Source: Thermoplasmata archaeon (lineage in GTDB: Archaea > Thermoplasmatota > Thermoplasmata > Halarchaeoplasmatales > Halarchaeoplasmataceae). Taken from it: 9,332 nucleotides of DNA. Both the position numbers and the translations under genes were made by a program. Location: NCBI GenBank assembly GCA_019594305.1, contig JAFDTZ010000088.1, positions 1 through 9,332 on the forward strand, in the 5' to 3' direction. This document shows positions 1 to 5,713 of the stretch, one piece after another; the first letter of the stretch is position 1, and the number at the start of each line of letters is the position of its first letter. The notes below the pieces were generated by a model. It was given only the letters and a program-made list of their open reading frames with translations, ran no database searches and was not told where the DNA came from.

Positions 1-296
1 GACAAAGTCCGTTTTTTTTCAGCAAGGGATGAGAACCTTTAGGTTCGTGAGTGAAACATGGTTTCACGAGCGTTTAGAATTACGAAGCATGAGTAATTCT
101 GAACAGAATCCCGCCGCGTCCGCTACAAAATGGCACATTTTTTGCGGACTGTTAGAAAGCGATAGATTTCTGACAAAGTCCGTTTTTTTTCAGCAAGGGA
201 TGAGAACCTTTAGGTTCGTGAGTGAAACATGGTTTCACGAGCGTTTAGAATTACGAAGCATGAGTAATTCTGAACAGAATCCCGCCGCGTCCGCTA
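1..296. repeat. Tandem repeat, 171-bp period, hairpin-rich
   Basis: Positions 1-125 are identical to 172-296, giving a period of 171 bp. The first unit is complete (1-171). The second stops matching at 296, where the sequence changes to unique DNA. The array is cut by the window start, so the copy number is unknown. Each unit holds a series of inverted repeats (first-unit coordinates): GAACCT/AGGTTC at 33-46; GTGAAAC-ATG-GTTTCAC at 51-67, perfect; AGAATTA/TAATTCT at 76-100; ATTCT/AGAAT at 96-109, which competes with the previous stem; and GTCCGC/GCGGAC at 118-149 enclosing AAAATG/CATTTT. A further long stem runs into eight T residues at the unit junction. The density of stems suggests that the unit acts as structured RNA or DNA. 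It is not a CRISPR array: the unit is too long and there are no regularly varying spacers. Confidence 0.9.
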
Positions 297-316
297 TATC
301 ATCTTTGATGATTTGA
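29..316 (+). CDS. Doubtful open frame running through the 171-bp repeat
   Basis: The period of 171 bp equals 57 codons, so one frame stays open through both units and ends just after the repeat (TGA at 314-316). It would give 95 residues with a 57-residue duplication that starts MRTFRFVSETWFHERLELRS. The frame is already open at the window start, so a longer array would extend it. There is no convincing Shine-Dalgarno motif: AAGGG directly abuts the ATG at 29. The residues largely spell out the hairpin stems, for example the pairing arms of GTGAAAC/GTTTCAC. I see no known domain. More likely it is an incidental open frame over a structured repeat than a real protein, but a repeat-protein gene cannot be excluded. 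Confidence 0.2.
   Translation: MRTFRFVSETWFHERLELRSMSNSEQNPAASATKWHIFCGLLESDRFLTKSVFFQQGMRTFRFVSETWFHERLELRSMSNSEQNPAASAISSLMI
145..190 (+). terminator. Long stem-loop followed by eight T, inside the repeat
   Basis: CGGACT (145-150) pairs with AGTCCG (177-182). Continuing inward, GTTAGAAA (151-158) pairs with TTTCTGAC (167-174) with one G:T pair, leaving two unpaired A and an 8-nt loop. T183-190 follows at once. In form this is an intrinsic terminator for plus-strand transcription. Archaeal polymerase mainly needs the T-tract, so the hairpin may instead stabilise an RNA end. The structure spans the junction between the two repeat units, so a natural transcript unit would run from about 20 to 190. 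Confidence 0.5.
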
Positions 317-335
317 GGACAGCGAAAAATCCGCT
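289..335 (+). other. Hairpins at the edge of the repeat
   Basis: After the last repeat match the sequence still folds. GTCC (289-292) can pair with GGAC (317-320) around a perfect ATCATC-TTT-GATGAT stem (298-312). AGCG (321-324) can pair with CGCT (332-335). The T-tract terminator of the full unit is missing here. The rest of the spacer to about 440 (317-440) is AT-rich, and I see no gene, RNA gene or further repeat in it. Confidence 0.35.
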
Positions 336-440
336 AAACTTGCTTTAACTTACTAATGGTAGGGTGTATGAACTATCTTTAATCTGAACACATTGCAGTA
401 CTCTTCTTTATGATCATCATATCAAAATTTACGTAAACCT

Positions 441-458
441 AATATATTGTCATATATA
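441..458 (+). promoter_or_regulatory. AT-rich promoter region of the GLUG protein gene
   Basis: AATATATT (441-448) and CATATATAT (451-459) are two possible TATA-like boxes. The first would place transcription start near 469, the second near 480. They are 20-38 bp ahead of the candidate start codons at 479 and 500. Which one works cannot be told from sequence. Confidence 0.35.
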
Positions 459-478
459 TGTGTGGGTGGCGAATTAGG

Positions 479-1876
479 ATGAAGAAGAGGGAATTTGTAA
501 TGCGAAGAAAACATGATGTAACTCGGAAGTTGACACTCATATCAATTTCAGTATTGCTGATATCGGTGATGTTCGTGAATTTCGTACCGATAGAATCCGA
601 AGCCGCCGATGGAGAGTTCGCAGGAGGTACCGGAACCATACATGACCCTTATATGATCGAGGATGTACACGACCTCCAAGCCATGGAGGATGACTTGAGT
701 GCACATTACGCTCTGGCCAACGACATCGATGCCAGTGGGACGAGAGACTGGAATGATGGTGCGGGATTTGAACCGATCGGAAATAGTGATAATCAATTCA
801 ACGGCAGTCTTGATGGGCATAACCACACTATAACGGGACTGTACATCGACCGTCCGATGTGTGACCTTGTAGGACTCTTTGGAGTTGTAGATACAGGGGG
901 AATTGTCAGTAATTTTGGGATGGTTGATATTAGTGTAAACGGTCACTACCATGTTGGCGGTGTGGTAGGGCACAATAGAGGTCGTGTATCTGGTGTATAT
1001 ATTATTGGGGATTATGTAAGAGGTGAATTTGGATTAGGTGGTTTGATTGGAAGCAATAGGGGGTATGTTATCAACTCATCTTCATCTATGAACATCATAG
1101 ATGCTTTTTCAATAGGTGGATTGGTTGGCAATAATTTTGAGGGCGGATCGATATTCAATTCGTATGCTACAGGAAATTTAAGTGGGCGAGGGTTGGGAGG
1201 ACATTGGGGTTACAATCAAATTGGTGGATTAATAGGTTATAACCGTGGTATAGTGGAATTCTCATTTGCTACAGGAAACATAAATGGTTTAGATTCATAT
1301 GTCGGTGGATTAGTGGGATACAATTGGGATGGCACGGTGTCGAACTCGTATGCGACGGGAAGCGTGAGCGGTGACATGCATGTGGGCGGGCTCGTGGGGT
1401 GGAATCTTGGCATGGTGTCTAACTCGTATGCCAGGGGAACTGTTAGAGGAACTAGCGAGTATGTAGGTGGGCTAGTAGGTTGGAATTGGCGTACTGTCTC
1501 CAATTCATTCTACGATACCGAAACAAGTGGACAATATGATACGGACAAAGGCGAGCCGAAGACCACCACTGAGATGATTAACATGCGTACTTATCAAGAT
1601 GCTGGCTGGGACATAGTCTCTGTTTTTGATACGGATTCAAGAAATGCAAATCACACATGGAACATCGTTGATGGCAAAACGTATCCCTTTTTGAGCTGGG
1701 AGGTGGATGTGTCGGAGACAGATGAGGCCGGAGTGCTCCTACCTATATGGTTGATATTAATGATCGTTGTACTGATCGTAGCACTGGTATTGACTTTTAT
1801 CCTACTGGGGAAAAGAGGTAAGAAAGTGACAAGTTACGAGAGCGAAGACATTTGGAGTACAAATGACGATTTATAA
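479..1876 (+). CDS. Secreted, membrane-anchored GLUG-repeat surface protein
   Basis: This is a cell-surface protein of about 465 residues. From the ATG at 479, the basic N-terminus (residues 1-18) leads into a hydrophobic stretch (19-36) and an SEA-A cleavage-like site near residue 42, which is a signal peptide. The sequence GTGTIHDPYMIEDVHDLQAM and the nearby ANDID match the usual opening of GLUG proteins. About eight GLUG units follow, with cores such as VGGLVGYN, IGGLIGYN and VGGLVGWN alternating with SNSYATG. A typical closing part has YDTETSGQ and DGKTYPFL. Near the C-terminus there is one strong membrane helix (LLPIWLILMIVVLIVALVL), then KRGKK and a short acidic tail inside. GLUG repeats form an extracellular beta-solenoid, often in adhesin-like proteins; the binding partner is unknown. 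Start choice: GGTGG at 465-469 sits 9 nt before 479. The ATG at 500 with GAGG at 487-490 is an equal alternative, and 458 is less likely because it adds a Cys/Trp-containing head. Confidence 0.85.
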   Translation: MKKREFVMRRKHDVTRKLTLISISVLLISVMFVNFVPIESEAADGEFAGGTGTIHDPYMIEDVHDLQAMEDDLSAHYALANDIDASGTRDWNDGAGFEPIGNSDNQFNGSLDGHNHTITGLYIDRPMCDLVGLFGVVDTGGIVSNFGMVDISVNGHYHVGGVVGHNRGRVSGVYIIGDYVRGEFGLGGLIGSNRGYVINSSSSMNIIDAFSIGGLVGNNFEGGSIFNSYATGNLSGRGLGGHWGYNQIGGLIGYNRGIVEFSFATGNINGLDSYVGGLVGYNWDGTVSNSYATGSVSGDMHVGGLVGWNLGMVSNSYARGTVRGTSEYVGGLVGWNWRTVSNSFYDTETSGQYDTDKGEPKTTTEMINMRTYQDAGWDIVSVFDTDSRNANHTWNIVDGKTYPFLSWEVDVSETDEAGVLLPIWLILMIVVLIVALVLTFILLGKRGKKVTSYESEDIWSTNDDL

Positions 1877-1895
1877 CTTACCGATACATAGACAA

Positions 1896-1905
1896 CTTTT
1901 TTATC
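1896..1905 (+). promoter_or_regulatory. TATA-like box before the membrane protein/regulator pair
   Basis: CTTTTTTATC lies about 32 bp ahead of the ATG at 1934. It fits a near-leaderless transcript, which would explain why that start has no Shine-Dalgarno motif. Confidence 0.3.
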
Positions 1906-1933
1906 ACTTGCCGCATATCTCCATTTGAACAAC

Positions 1934-2203
1934 ATGAGTTGGGCATTGGATTCGCTGGTGCTGGGAGTTCTACTCGTATTGGCACTGTCAGGCGTTATCA
2001 TATTAGCTCTCGCATACTTGCGTGTCAGGACAAAGAGACTACTCTTTCTCACCATAGCCATGCTTTTTTTCCTAGTCAAAGCCGCTTTACTGTTGACCAG
2101 TCTTTACGTCGACTCACTCGGCTTTATGGCCGAAGGGCACTATCACGTACTCTTTGACGTTGGTGTTGTGGTTTTGTTGATGATCTCCGGACTATGGGAG
2201 TGA
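1934..2203 (+). CDS. Small three-helix membrane protein paired with an HTH regulator
   Basis: This 89-residue protein is almost wholly hydrophobic. It has three predicted membrane helices at about 6-29, 36-58 and 70-88, with a basic loop (RVRTKR, 30-35) between the first two, a lysine (K49) inside the second, and the sequence EGHYH (67-71) before the third. There is no signal peptide and no catalytic motif. Layout and size resemble small archaeal membrane proteins encoded beside winged-helix regulators (the DUF7521-like kind in haloarchaea); that assignment is from general pattern only. The next gene starts 6 nt after its stop, and that gene's ribosome site overlaps this stop, so the two are almost certainly co-expressed. 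The membrane protein may sense a signal for the regulator, which is an inference. A TTG at 1925 in frame is another possible start, adding three residues. Confidence 0.7.
   Translation: MSWALDSLVLGVLLVLALSGVIILALAYLRVRTKRLLFLTIAMLFFLVKAALLLTSLYVDSLGFMAEGHYHVLFDVGVVVLLMISGLWE
2196..2203 (+). promoter_or_regulatory. Shine-Dalgarno site supporting a TTG start
   Basis: GGGAGTGA (2196-2203), continuing into T2204, closely matches the archaeal consensus GGAGGTGAT and ends 5 nt before the TTG at 2210. It overlaps the stop codon of the upstream gene. It is the main reason to accept TTG as the start, since no ATG or GTG lies nearby in frame. Confidence 0.75.
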
Positions 2204-2209
2204 TACAAG

Positions 2210-2725
2210 TTGGCTGAGAAACCCCTCAAACTAGAGGCACGTAAGAAAACATTTGAAACTATCAAAGATAACCCCGGTATTCATCTAAGGGAGGTCGATA
2301 GAACCCTAGATATACCCCTGGGTACTATTCGCTATCATCTGAGGGTACTGGAAAAAAGGAAGCTTATCACCACCCGTAAAGAAGGAAAGTACATGCGGTA
2401 CTATGCAAAGGGAGAGATAGACCGGTACGACAAGGACAGACTGGCGGTCCTGCGTAAAGAATTACCGAGAACCATAATACTCTTTTTGATGGAGTATCCC
2501 GAATCATCCCATAAGGAAATCTCCGATGTAATAGACGTTGCACCCTCCACTATCTCGTATCATCTTAAACGACTAAGAAAGGACGGCATCATAGATCAGG
2601 AAGGAAATCTGTACTTCGTCGTTGATGAAGATAAGATCGCCGACCTGTTGATACAGTATCGTCAGACATTCTTCGATAGTCTGGTCGATCGCTTCGTGAG
2701 GATGTGGACCAAGGGAGAAGGATAA
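2210..2725 (+). CDS. Transcription regulator with two winged-helix domains
   Basis: This 171-residue protein is a likely DNA-binding regulator. It has two winged-helix domains in tandem. The first is at about residues 8-66, with recognition helix LGTIRYHLRVLEKRKLI and wing RKEGKYMRYYA. The second is at about 84-140, with PSTISYHLKRLRKDGII and wing GNLYFVV. Both have the (T/S)I(R/S)YHL signature of ArsR/MarR-like archaeal regulators; proteins with two such domains belong to the COG3398 type. A C-terminal helical tail (about 143-171) may serve in pairing of subunits. There is no metal-binding cysteine cluster and no ligand domain, so its signal is unknown; the co-encoded membrane protein is the best candidate partner. 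The TTG start is supported by a strong ribosome site. Possible targets are its own operon and the neighbouring surface protein gene, an inference from position only. Confidence 0.85.
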   Translation: MAEKPLKLEARKKTFETIKDNPGIHLREVDRTLDIPLGTIRYHLRVLEKRKLITTRKEGKYMRYYAKGEIDRYDKDRLAVLRKELPRTIILFLMEYPESSHKEISDVIDVAPSTISYHLKRLRKDGIIDQEGNLYFVVDEDKIADLLIQYRQTFFDSLVDRFVRMWTKGEG

Positions 2726-2728
2726 GTG

Positions 2729-2736
2729 TAATATAC
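2729..2736 (+). promoter_or_regulatory. TATA-like box before the PRC-barrel gene
   Basis: TAATATAC lies about 37 bp ahead of the ATG at 2769. Transcription would start near 2757, which just keeps the ribosome site at 2758-2763 in the message. Confidence 0.35.
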
Positions 2737-2757
2737 CACTTCTACCATATTGAAATA

Positions 2758-2763
2758 GGTGAT
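2758..2763 (+). promoter_or_regulatory. Shine-Dalgarno site GGTGAT
   Basis: GGTGAT is complementary to the archaeal 16S rRNA tail and ends 5 nt before the ATG at 2769. It fixes the start of the PRC-barrel gene. Confidence 0.7.
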
Positions 2764-2768
2764 ATCTA

Positions 2769-3341
2769 ATGGTGAAAAACCGACCAGGACGAACCACCTT
2801 CAAGGAATTGAAAGGAACAAAGGTCTACAGTGCCGATGGGGAACACTTCGGACACGTTAACGATTTGGAGCTGAACCGTTCCACCCTTAATCCCACTCAT
2901 CTTATAGTACACAAAGGATTCTTTGGTGGGTGTATACGTGTGAATCTAAAGTACGTTGAAAATATCACACCGAAGGGTATCAAATTATGGATAAGCCCGG
3001 TAACGGAACTAGTCGGTGCAAAGGTAATGGATGTGGATGGCAAGGAGATGGGTGTGGTTAAGGAAGCGGAAAAGAACGTCAAAGGCAACCTCGAATATAT
3101 ACGGGTGGAAGCGCGTATTATAACCAAAGTGGGTGAAAGGGAATGTTTGGAAACCTATATCATCCCCATAATGCCCTTTGATGACATGAACCTGTCCATC
3201 CCCGTAGGAACCCTGGAAGAAGGAACTATTGCATCACCGGTGGATGTAAAGGTAGTGAACCTTAAAGTAAATGCGGAGGAAATAATAAGCGTTCACAAGG
3301 ATCTGATAGTTCTCGGCAAGAAAAAAGAAGAATATTTGTGA
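2769..3341 (+). CDS. PRC-barrel domain protein, two barrels
   Basis: This 190-residue cytoplasmic protein has two PRC-barrel-like segments. The first is at about residues 10-75: FKELKGTKVYSADGEHFGHV, then a hydrophobic strand THLIVHKG and RVNLKYVENI. The second is at about 80-150: LVGAKVMDVDGKEMGVVKEA, then IRVEARI. Each shows the core pattern of the fold, a hydrophobic residue followed by G.(K/E)V.D.DG...G.V. The C-terminal part (about 130-190) is beta-rich with no named domain and ends in a lysine/glutamate tail. PRC barrels serve as small binding modules in RNA processing (RimM), photosynthesis and, in archaea, division-associated proteins; the partner here cannot be told. It follows the regulator gene by 43 bp and has its own box and ribosome site, so separate transcription is possible. 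There are no membrane segments. Confidence 0.75.
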   Translation: MVKNRPGRTTFKELKGTKVYSADGEHFGHVNDLELNRSTLNPTHLIVHKGFFGGCIRVNLKYVENITPKGIKLWISPVTELVGAKVMDVDGKEMGVVKEAEKNVKGNLEYIRVEARIITKVGERECLETYIIPIMPFDDMNLSIPVGTLEEGTIASPVDVKVVNLKVNAEEIISVHKDLIVLGKKKEEYL

Positions 3342-3366
3342 AATAAACTCGTAACAACAAACAAAT

Positions 3367-3374
3367 CTTATATC
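3367..3374 (+). promoter_or_regulatory. TATA-like box of purD
   Basis: CTTATATC is centred about 29 bp before the ATG at 3400. With no ribosome site in between, the transcript is probably leaderless. The same core TTATATCT precedes the radical SAM gene at 5677. Confidence 0.5.
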
Positions 3375-3399
3375 TCCCTTGCTATACCCCTTTGATATT

Positions 3400-4734
3400 A
3401 TGAAGGTCATCACAGTCGGAGGCGGAGCAAGAGAGCACGCCATGGTAAAGGCACTGGCCCGAAACGGCGCGGAGATCTATGCCTCGATGGGTAATAACAA
3501 TCCGGGTATCGACCGGTTAGCCGAGGAAACCTTACTGGAAAAGGATACAAATATCCGGGAGATAGTGGATTGGGCCGTTGATAAGGATATAGAATTCGCG
3601 GTAATCGGTCCCGAAGCACCCCTGGGAAAAGGTATCGTGGATGAACTAGAAAAAAAAGGCATTCCATGTGCCAGCCCGTGTAAAAGGGCCGCGGAGATAG
3701 AGACATCCAAGGAATTCATGCGGGACTTAATGGCCAAACACGAACTACCCGGGAGTGTAGAGTATGAGGTTTTCGATGATATAGAGGAACTTGAGGACTT
3801 TCTAGCTCATTACTCAGGTGATCTGGTGGTCAAACCGGTGGGTCTTACCGGAGGTAAAGGAGTTAAGGTGATGGGCGATCATCTTGAGAGCAAAAAAGAC
3901 TTGATCGATTACAGCAGAAAGGTACTAAACGAGAACATCGGGGGTACACCTAGAGTGGTACTGGAAGAGAAGCTGGTAGGTGAAGAGTTCACACTACAGG
4001 CATTCACTGACGGTGAGAACGTGCTGCCCGCCCCTCTTGTGCAGGACCACAAAAGGCTATTCGAAGGAGATGAAGGCCCAAATACCGGAGGTATGGGGTC
4101 CTATTCTATGCCCGATGGGTTACTTCCCTTTGTTAATAGAAAAACCTATGAGGGAAGTGTAGAGATAATCAGGGCTACTCTGGAGGCCATGAGAGCCGAA
4201 GGCAGAGTTTACAAAGGGGTTATCTACGGCCAGTTCATGCTAACAGCCAAAGGTCCTAAAATTATAGAGTTCAACTGTCGATGGGGGGATCCTGAGGCTA
4301 TGAATATTTTACCTCTTTTGAAGACGGATTATGCGGAACTTTGTCGTAGTATAGCAGAGGAGGATATTTCAGGTATGGAGATATCCTTCGAACCCAAGGC
4401 ATCGGTATGCAAATATATCGTTCCGGAAGGTTACGGTTTCGAGTCTATACCCGGCAGTCATCTAAAGGTCGACGAGGAGTCAATTAAGAGAGAAGGCGCC
4501 GAACTCTTCTACGCATCCGTGGATGCCAGGAACGGAGAGATATATACTACCACGTCAAGGTCACTCGCGGTGGTCGGATTTGCCAATGATATTGGGGACG
4601 CAGAAAGGGTTAGTGAAAAGGCGCTTTCATACGTAGAAGGTAAAAACATACACATGCGGCACGACATCGGTAAACCCGATCTAATCGAAGATAAGGTTAA
4701 ACGCATGGAAGCATTACTCGGTGATAGTAAATGA
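3400..4734 (+). CDS. purD: Phosphoribosylamine-glycine ligase (GAR synthetase)
   Basis: This 444-residue enzyme joins phosphoribosylamine and glycine with ATP, the second step of purine synthesis. The N-terminal loop KVITVGGGAREHA (2-14) is the family hallmark. The ATP-grasp part follows with VVKPVGLTGGKGV, then GPNTGGMGSY (226-235) and EFNCRWGDPEAM (290-301), which holds Glu290 and Asn292 at the metal-ATP site. A C-terminal domain with VDARNGEIYTTTSRSLAVVG closes it. Length is normal. The bacterial NARFGDPE appears here as NCRWGDPE. The start at 3400 is chosen because the family begins directly at MKV..GGG; the upstream in-frame TTG at 3379 would add seven unrelated residues. The stop overlaps the next start by 4 nt (ATGA), and the next gene's ribosome site lies inside purD, so the two are co-translated. 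No other purine genes are in the window. Confidence 0.95.
   Translation: MKVITVGGGAREHAMVKALARNGAEIYASMGNNNPGIDRLAEETLLEKDTNIREIVDWAVDKDIEFAVIGPEAPLGKGIVDELEKKGIPCASPCKRAAEIETSKEFMRDLMAKHELPGSVEYEVFDDIEELEDFLAHYSGDLVVKPVGLTGGKGVKVMGDHLESKKDLIDYSRKVLNENIGGTPRVVLEEKLVGEEFTLQAFTDGENVLPAPLVQDHKRLFEGDEGPNTGGMGSYSMPDGLLPFVNRKTYEGSVEIIRATLEAMRAEGRVYKGVIYGQFMLTAKGPKIIEFNCRWGDPEAMNILPLLKTDYAELCRSIAEEDISGMEISFEPKASVCKYIVPEGYGFESIPGSHLKVDEESIKREGAELFYASVDARNGEIYTTTSRSLAVVGFANDIGDAERVSEKALSYVEGKNIHMRHDIGKPDLIEDKVKRMEALLGDSK
4720..4725 (+). promoter_or_regulatory. Shine-Dalgarno site GGTGAT inside purD
   Basis: GGTGAT in the last codons of purD ends 5 nt before the ATG at 4731. The spacing is the same as for the PRC-barrel gene. 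It confirms the overlapping start and points to translational coupling. Confidence 0.75.
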
Positions 4735-5357
4735 CGGAAATAAGCAAACTGAAGGAAACCATCAAGGAGCTCGACACCAAGCTGGACGACAAAGATACTG
4801 TGAGGGAACTGGTAATGAAGTCATCACGGACTATACAGCGAACTTCCAGGCAGATAATCCAATTGATACACATCGGCGAAGAACCCCGTGAAAAATTCAA
4901 CGAAGCTTTCCAAGAAATATCAAAGGTAAAGAGCATAGTGGAAGATCACCCCGAGTTATACTACTCCGGAATGTTGAGGAACGGTTTCCAGGAGCTAGCC
5001 GAGGCACACATACTTTGGGCGATAAAAAGCGGTAACAGCATAATGACCCCCAAGGAGCTTGATATAACCCCGGACTCGTACATACTCGGATTGGGAGACG
5101 TAGTGGGTGAGTTAAGGCGCATGGTATTGGACAGTCTTGCCGAAGGAAAGCTCAACGACGCACGTAAATCGCTGCATATGATGGAACAGATAAAGGACAT
5201 GCTTATGATATTCGACTATCCTAACGCAGTTCTGCCCGTAAAGCACAAGCAGGATATCGCCAGGGACCTTGTGGAGAAGACCAGAGGCGATGTTACCAAC
5301 GCCCTGATCAATACCAATCTGAAGAACAAGATGGACGAGCTACTAGATTGTCTGTGA
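4731..5357 (+). CDS. Translin/TRAX-family protein, probable endoribonuclease
   Basis: This 208-residue, almost entirely helical protein has the translin signature: GFQELAEAHILW (85-96) and YILGLGDVVGELRR (117-130), matching the eukaryotic pattern YLLGLADLTGELMR. The acidic residues used for catalysis in TRAX (two Glu three apart, then Asp and Glu four apart) are all in place as E88, E91, D123 and E127. An active metal-dependent RNase is therefore likely rather than a binding-only translin. Archaeal homologues form octameric shells with the active sites inside. The first 25 residues are charged and coiled-coil-like. The gene is translationally coupled to purD, though the functional link is unclear. 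Its stop codon touches the stop of the minus-strand MJ1316-domain gene with no bases between. Substrate unknown; tRNA or small RNA fragments are plausible from the family. Confidence 0.85.
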   Translation: MTEISKLKETIKELDTKLDDKDTVRELVMKSSRTIQRTSRQIIQLIHIGEEPREKFNEAFQEISKVKSIVEDHPELYYSGMLRNGFQELAEAHILWAIKSGNSIMTPKELDITPDSYILGLGDVVGELRRMVLDSLAEGKLNDARKSLHMMEQIKDMLMIFDYPNAVLPVKHKQDIARDLVEKTRGDVTNALINTNLKNKMDELLDCL

Positions 5358-5621
5358 TCAATCCCTTTCTCTCGACAGGAGTACCTTACCTCCTTTGGAT
5401 ATCTGAAATATCCTGTGATAAGGTATCTCTCCGTCGGTATGTTTTATGAACGATCTACCTAGATGGATTATATCATCTCCCATCAATACCTTGAAGTCAC
5501 CGGGAGCCCCCCGATGAACGTAGAATACCTCGACACCCTTCAAACTCCTGTCGTCCATCCATTTGAGCTCATTGAGTATGTCCCTGGGATTGGTCATGTA
5601 TATCTCAGCGGTATAGTTCAT
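5358..5621 (-). CDS. MJ1316-type RNA cyclic-end recognition domain protein (UPF0248)
   Basis: This 87-residue single-domain protein is recognisable from NPRDILNELKWMDDRSLKGV, the block FYVHRGAPGDFKVLMGDDI and the closing IPYHRIFQI. These match the UPF0248/DUF504 family, now described as the MJ1316 RNA cyclic group end recognition domain; it is proposed to bind RNA ends with 2',3'-cyclic phosphate in RNA repair. That role is a family-level proposal. The start at 5621 is chosen because a TATA-like box on the minus strand at 5648-5659 lies about 32 bp upstream. An in-frame ATG at 5597, directly before the conserved TNPRDIL, is an alternative giving 79 residues. An ATG at 5672 would place the box inside the gene and is rejected. 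It shares its divergent promoter region with the radical SAM gene and is convergent with the translin gene. Confidence 0.85.
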   Translation of the reverse strand: MNYTAEIYMTNPRDILNELKWMDDRSLKGVEVFYVHRGAPGDFKVLMGDDIIHLGRSFIKHTDGEIPYHRIFQISKGGKVLLSRERD

Positions 5622-5645
5622 AAAGGGTTTTTGGCCTGATACGAA

Positions 5646-5661
5646 GATTAATATATTTATC
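5646..5661 (-). promoter_or_regulatory. TATA-like box for the MJ1316-domain gene
   Basis: Read on the minus strand, GATAAATATATTAATC gives a strong AT-rich box centred about 32 bp before the ATG at 5621. No ribosome site lies between, consistent with a very short leader. Confidence 0.45.
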
Positions 5662-5674
5662 ACAAAAAGCAAAA

Positions 5675-5683
5675 GATTATATC
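5675..5683 (+). promoter_or_regulatory. TATA-like box for the radical SAM gene
   Basis: GATTATATC is centred about 35 bp ahead of the ATG at 5714 and shares its core with the purD box. Together with the minus-strand box at 5646-5661 it forms a compact divergent promoter region of 92 bp. Confidence 0.45.
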
Positions 5684-5713
5684 TATCCCCTTATTGAGTT
5701 TCAGTTGTAGTAT

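Noticed and set aside
1..296. CRISPR array
   Set aside because: Repeat units are 171 bp and nearly entire copies match. There are no short repeats separated by unique spacers and no cas genes in the window.
548..973. Minus-strand reading frame of 141 codons inside the GLUG gene
   Set aside because: It is the opposite-strand shadow of a well-supported gene, with no ribosome site or family signature.
3379..3399. TTG at 3379 as purD start
   Set aside because: It adds seven residues not found in the family and would lie upstream of the transcription start predicted from the TATA-like box at 3367-3374.
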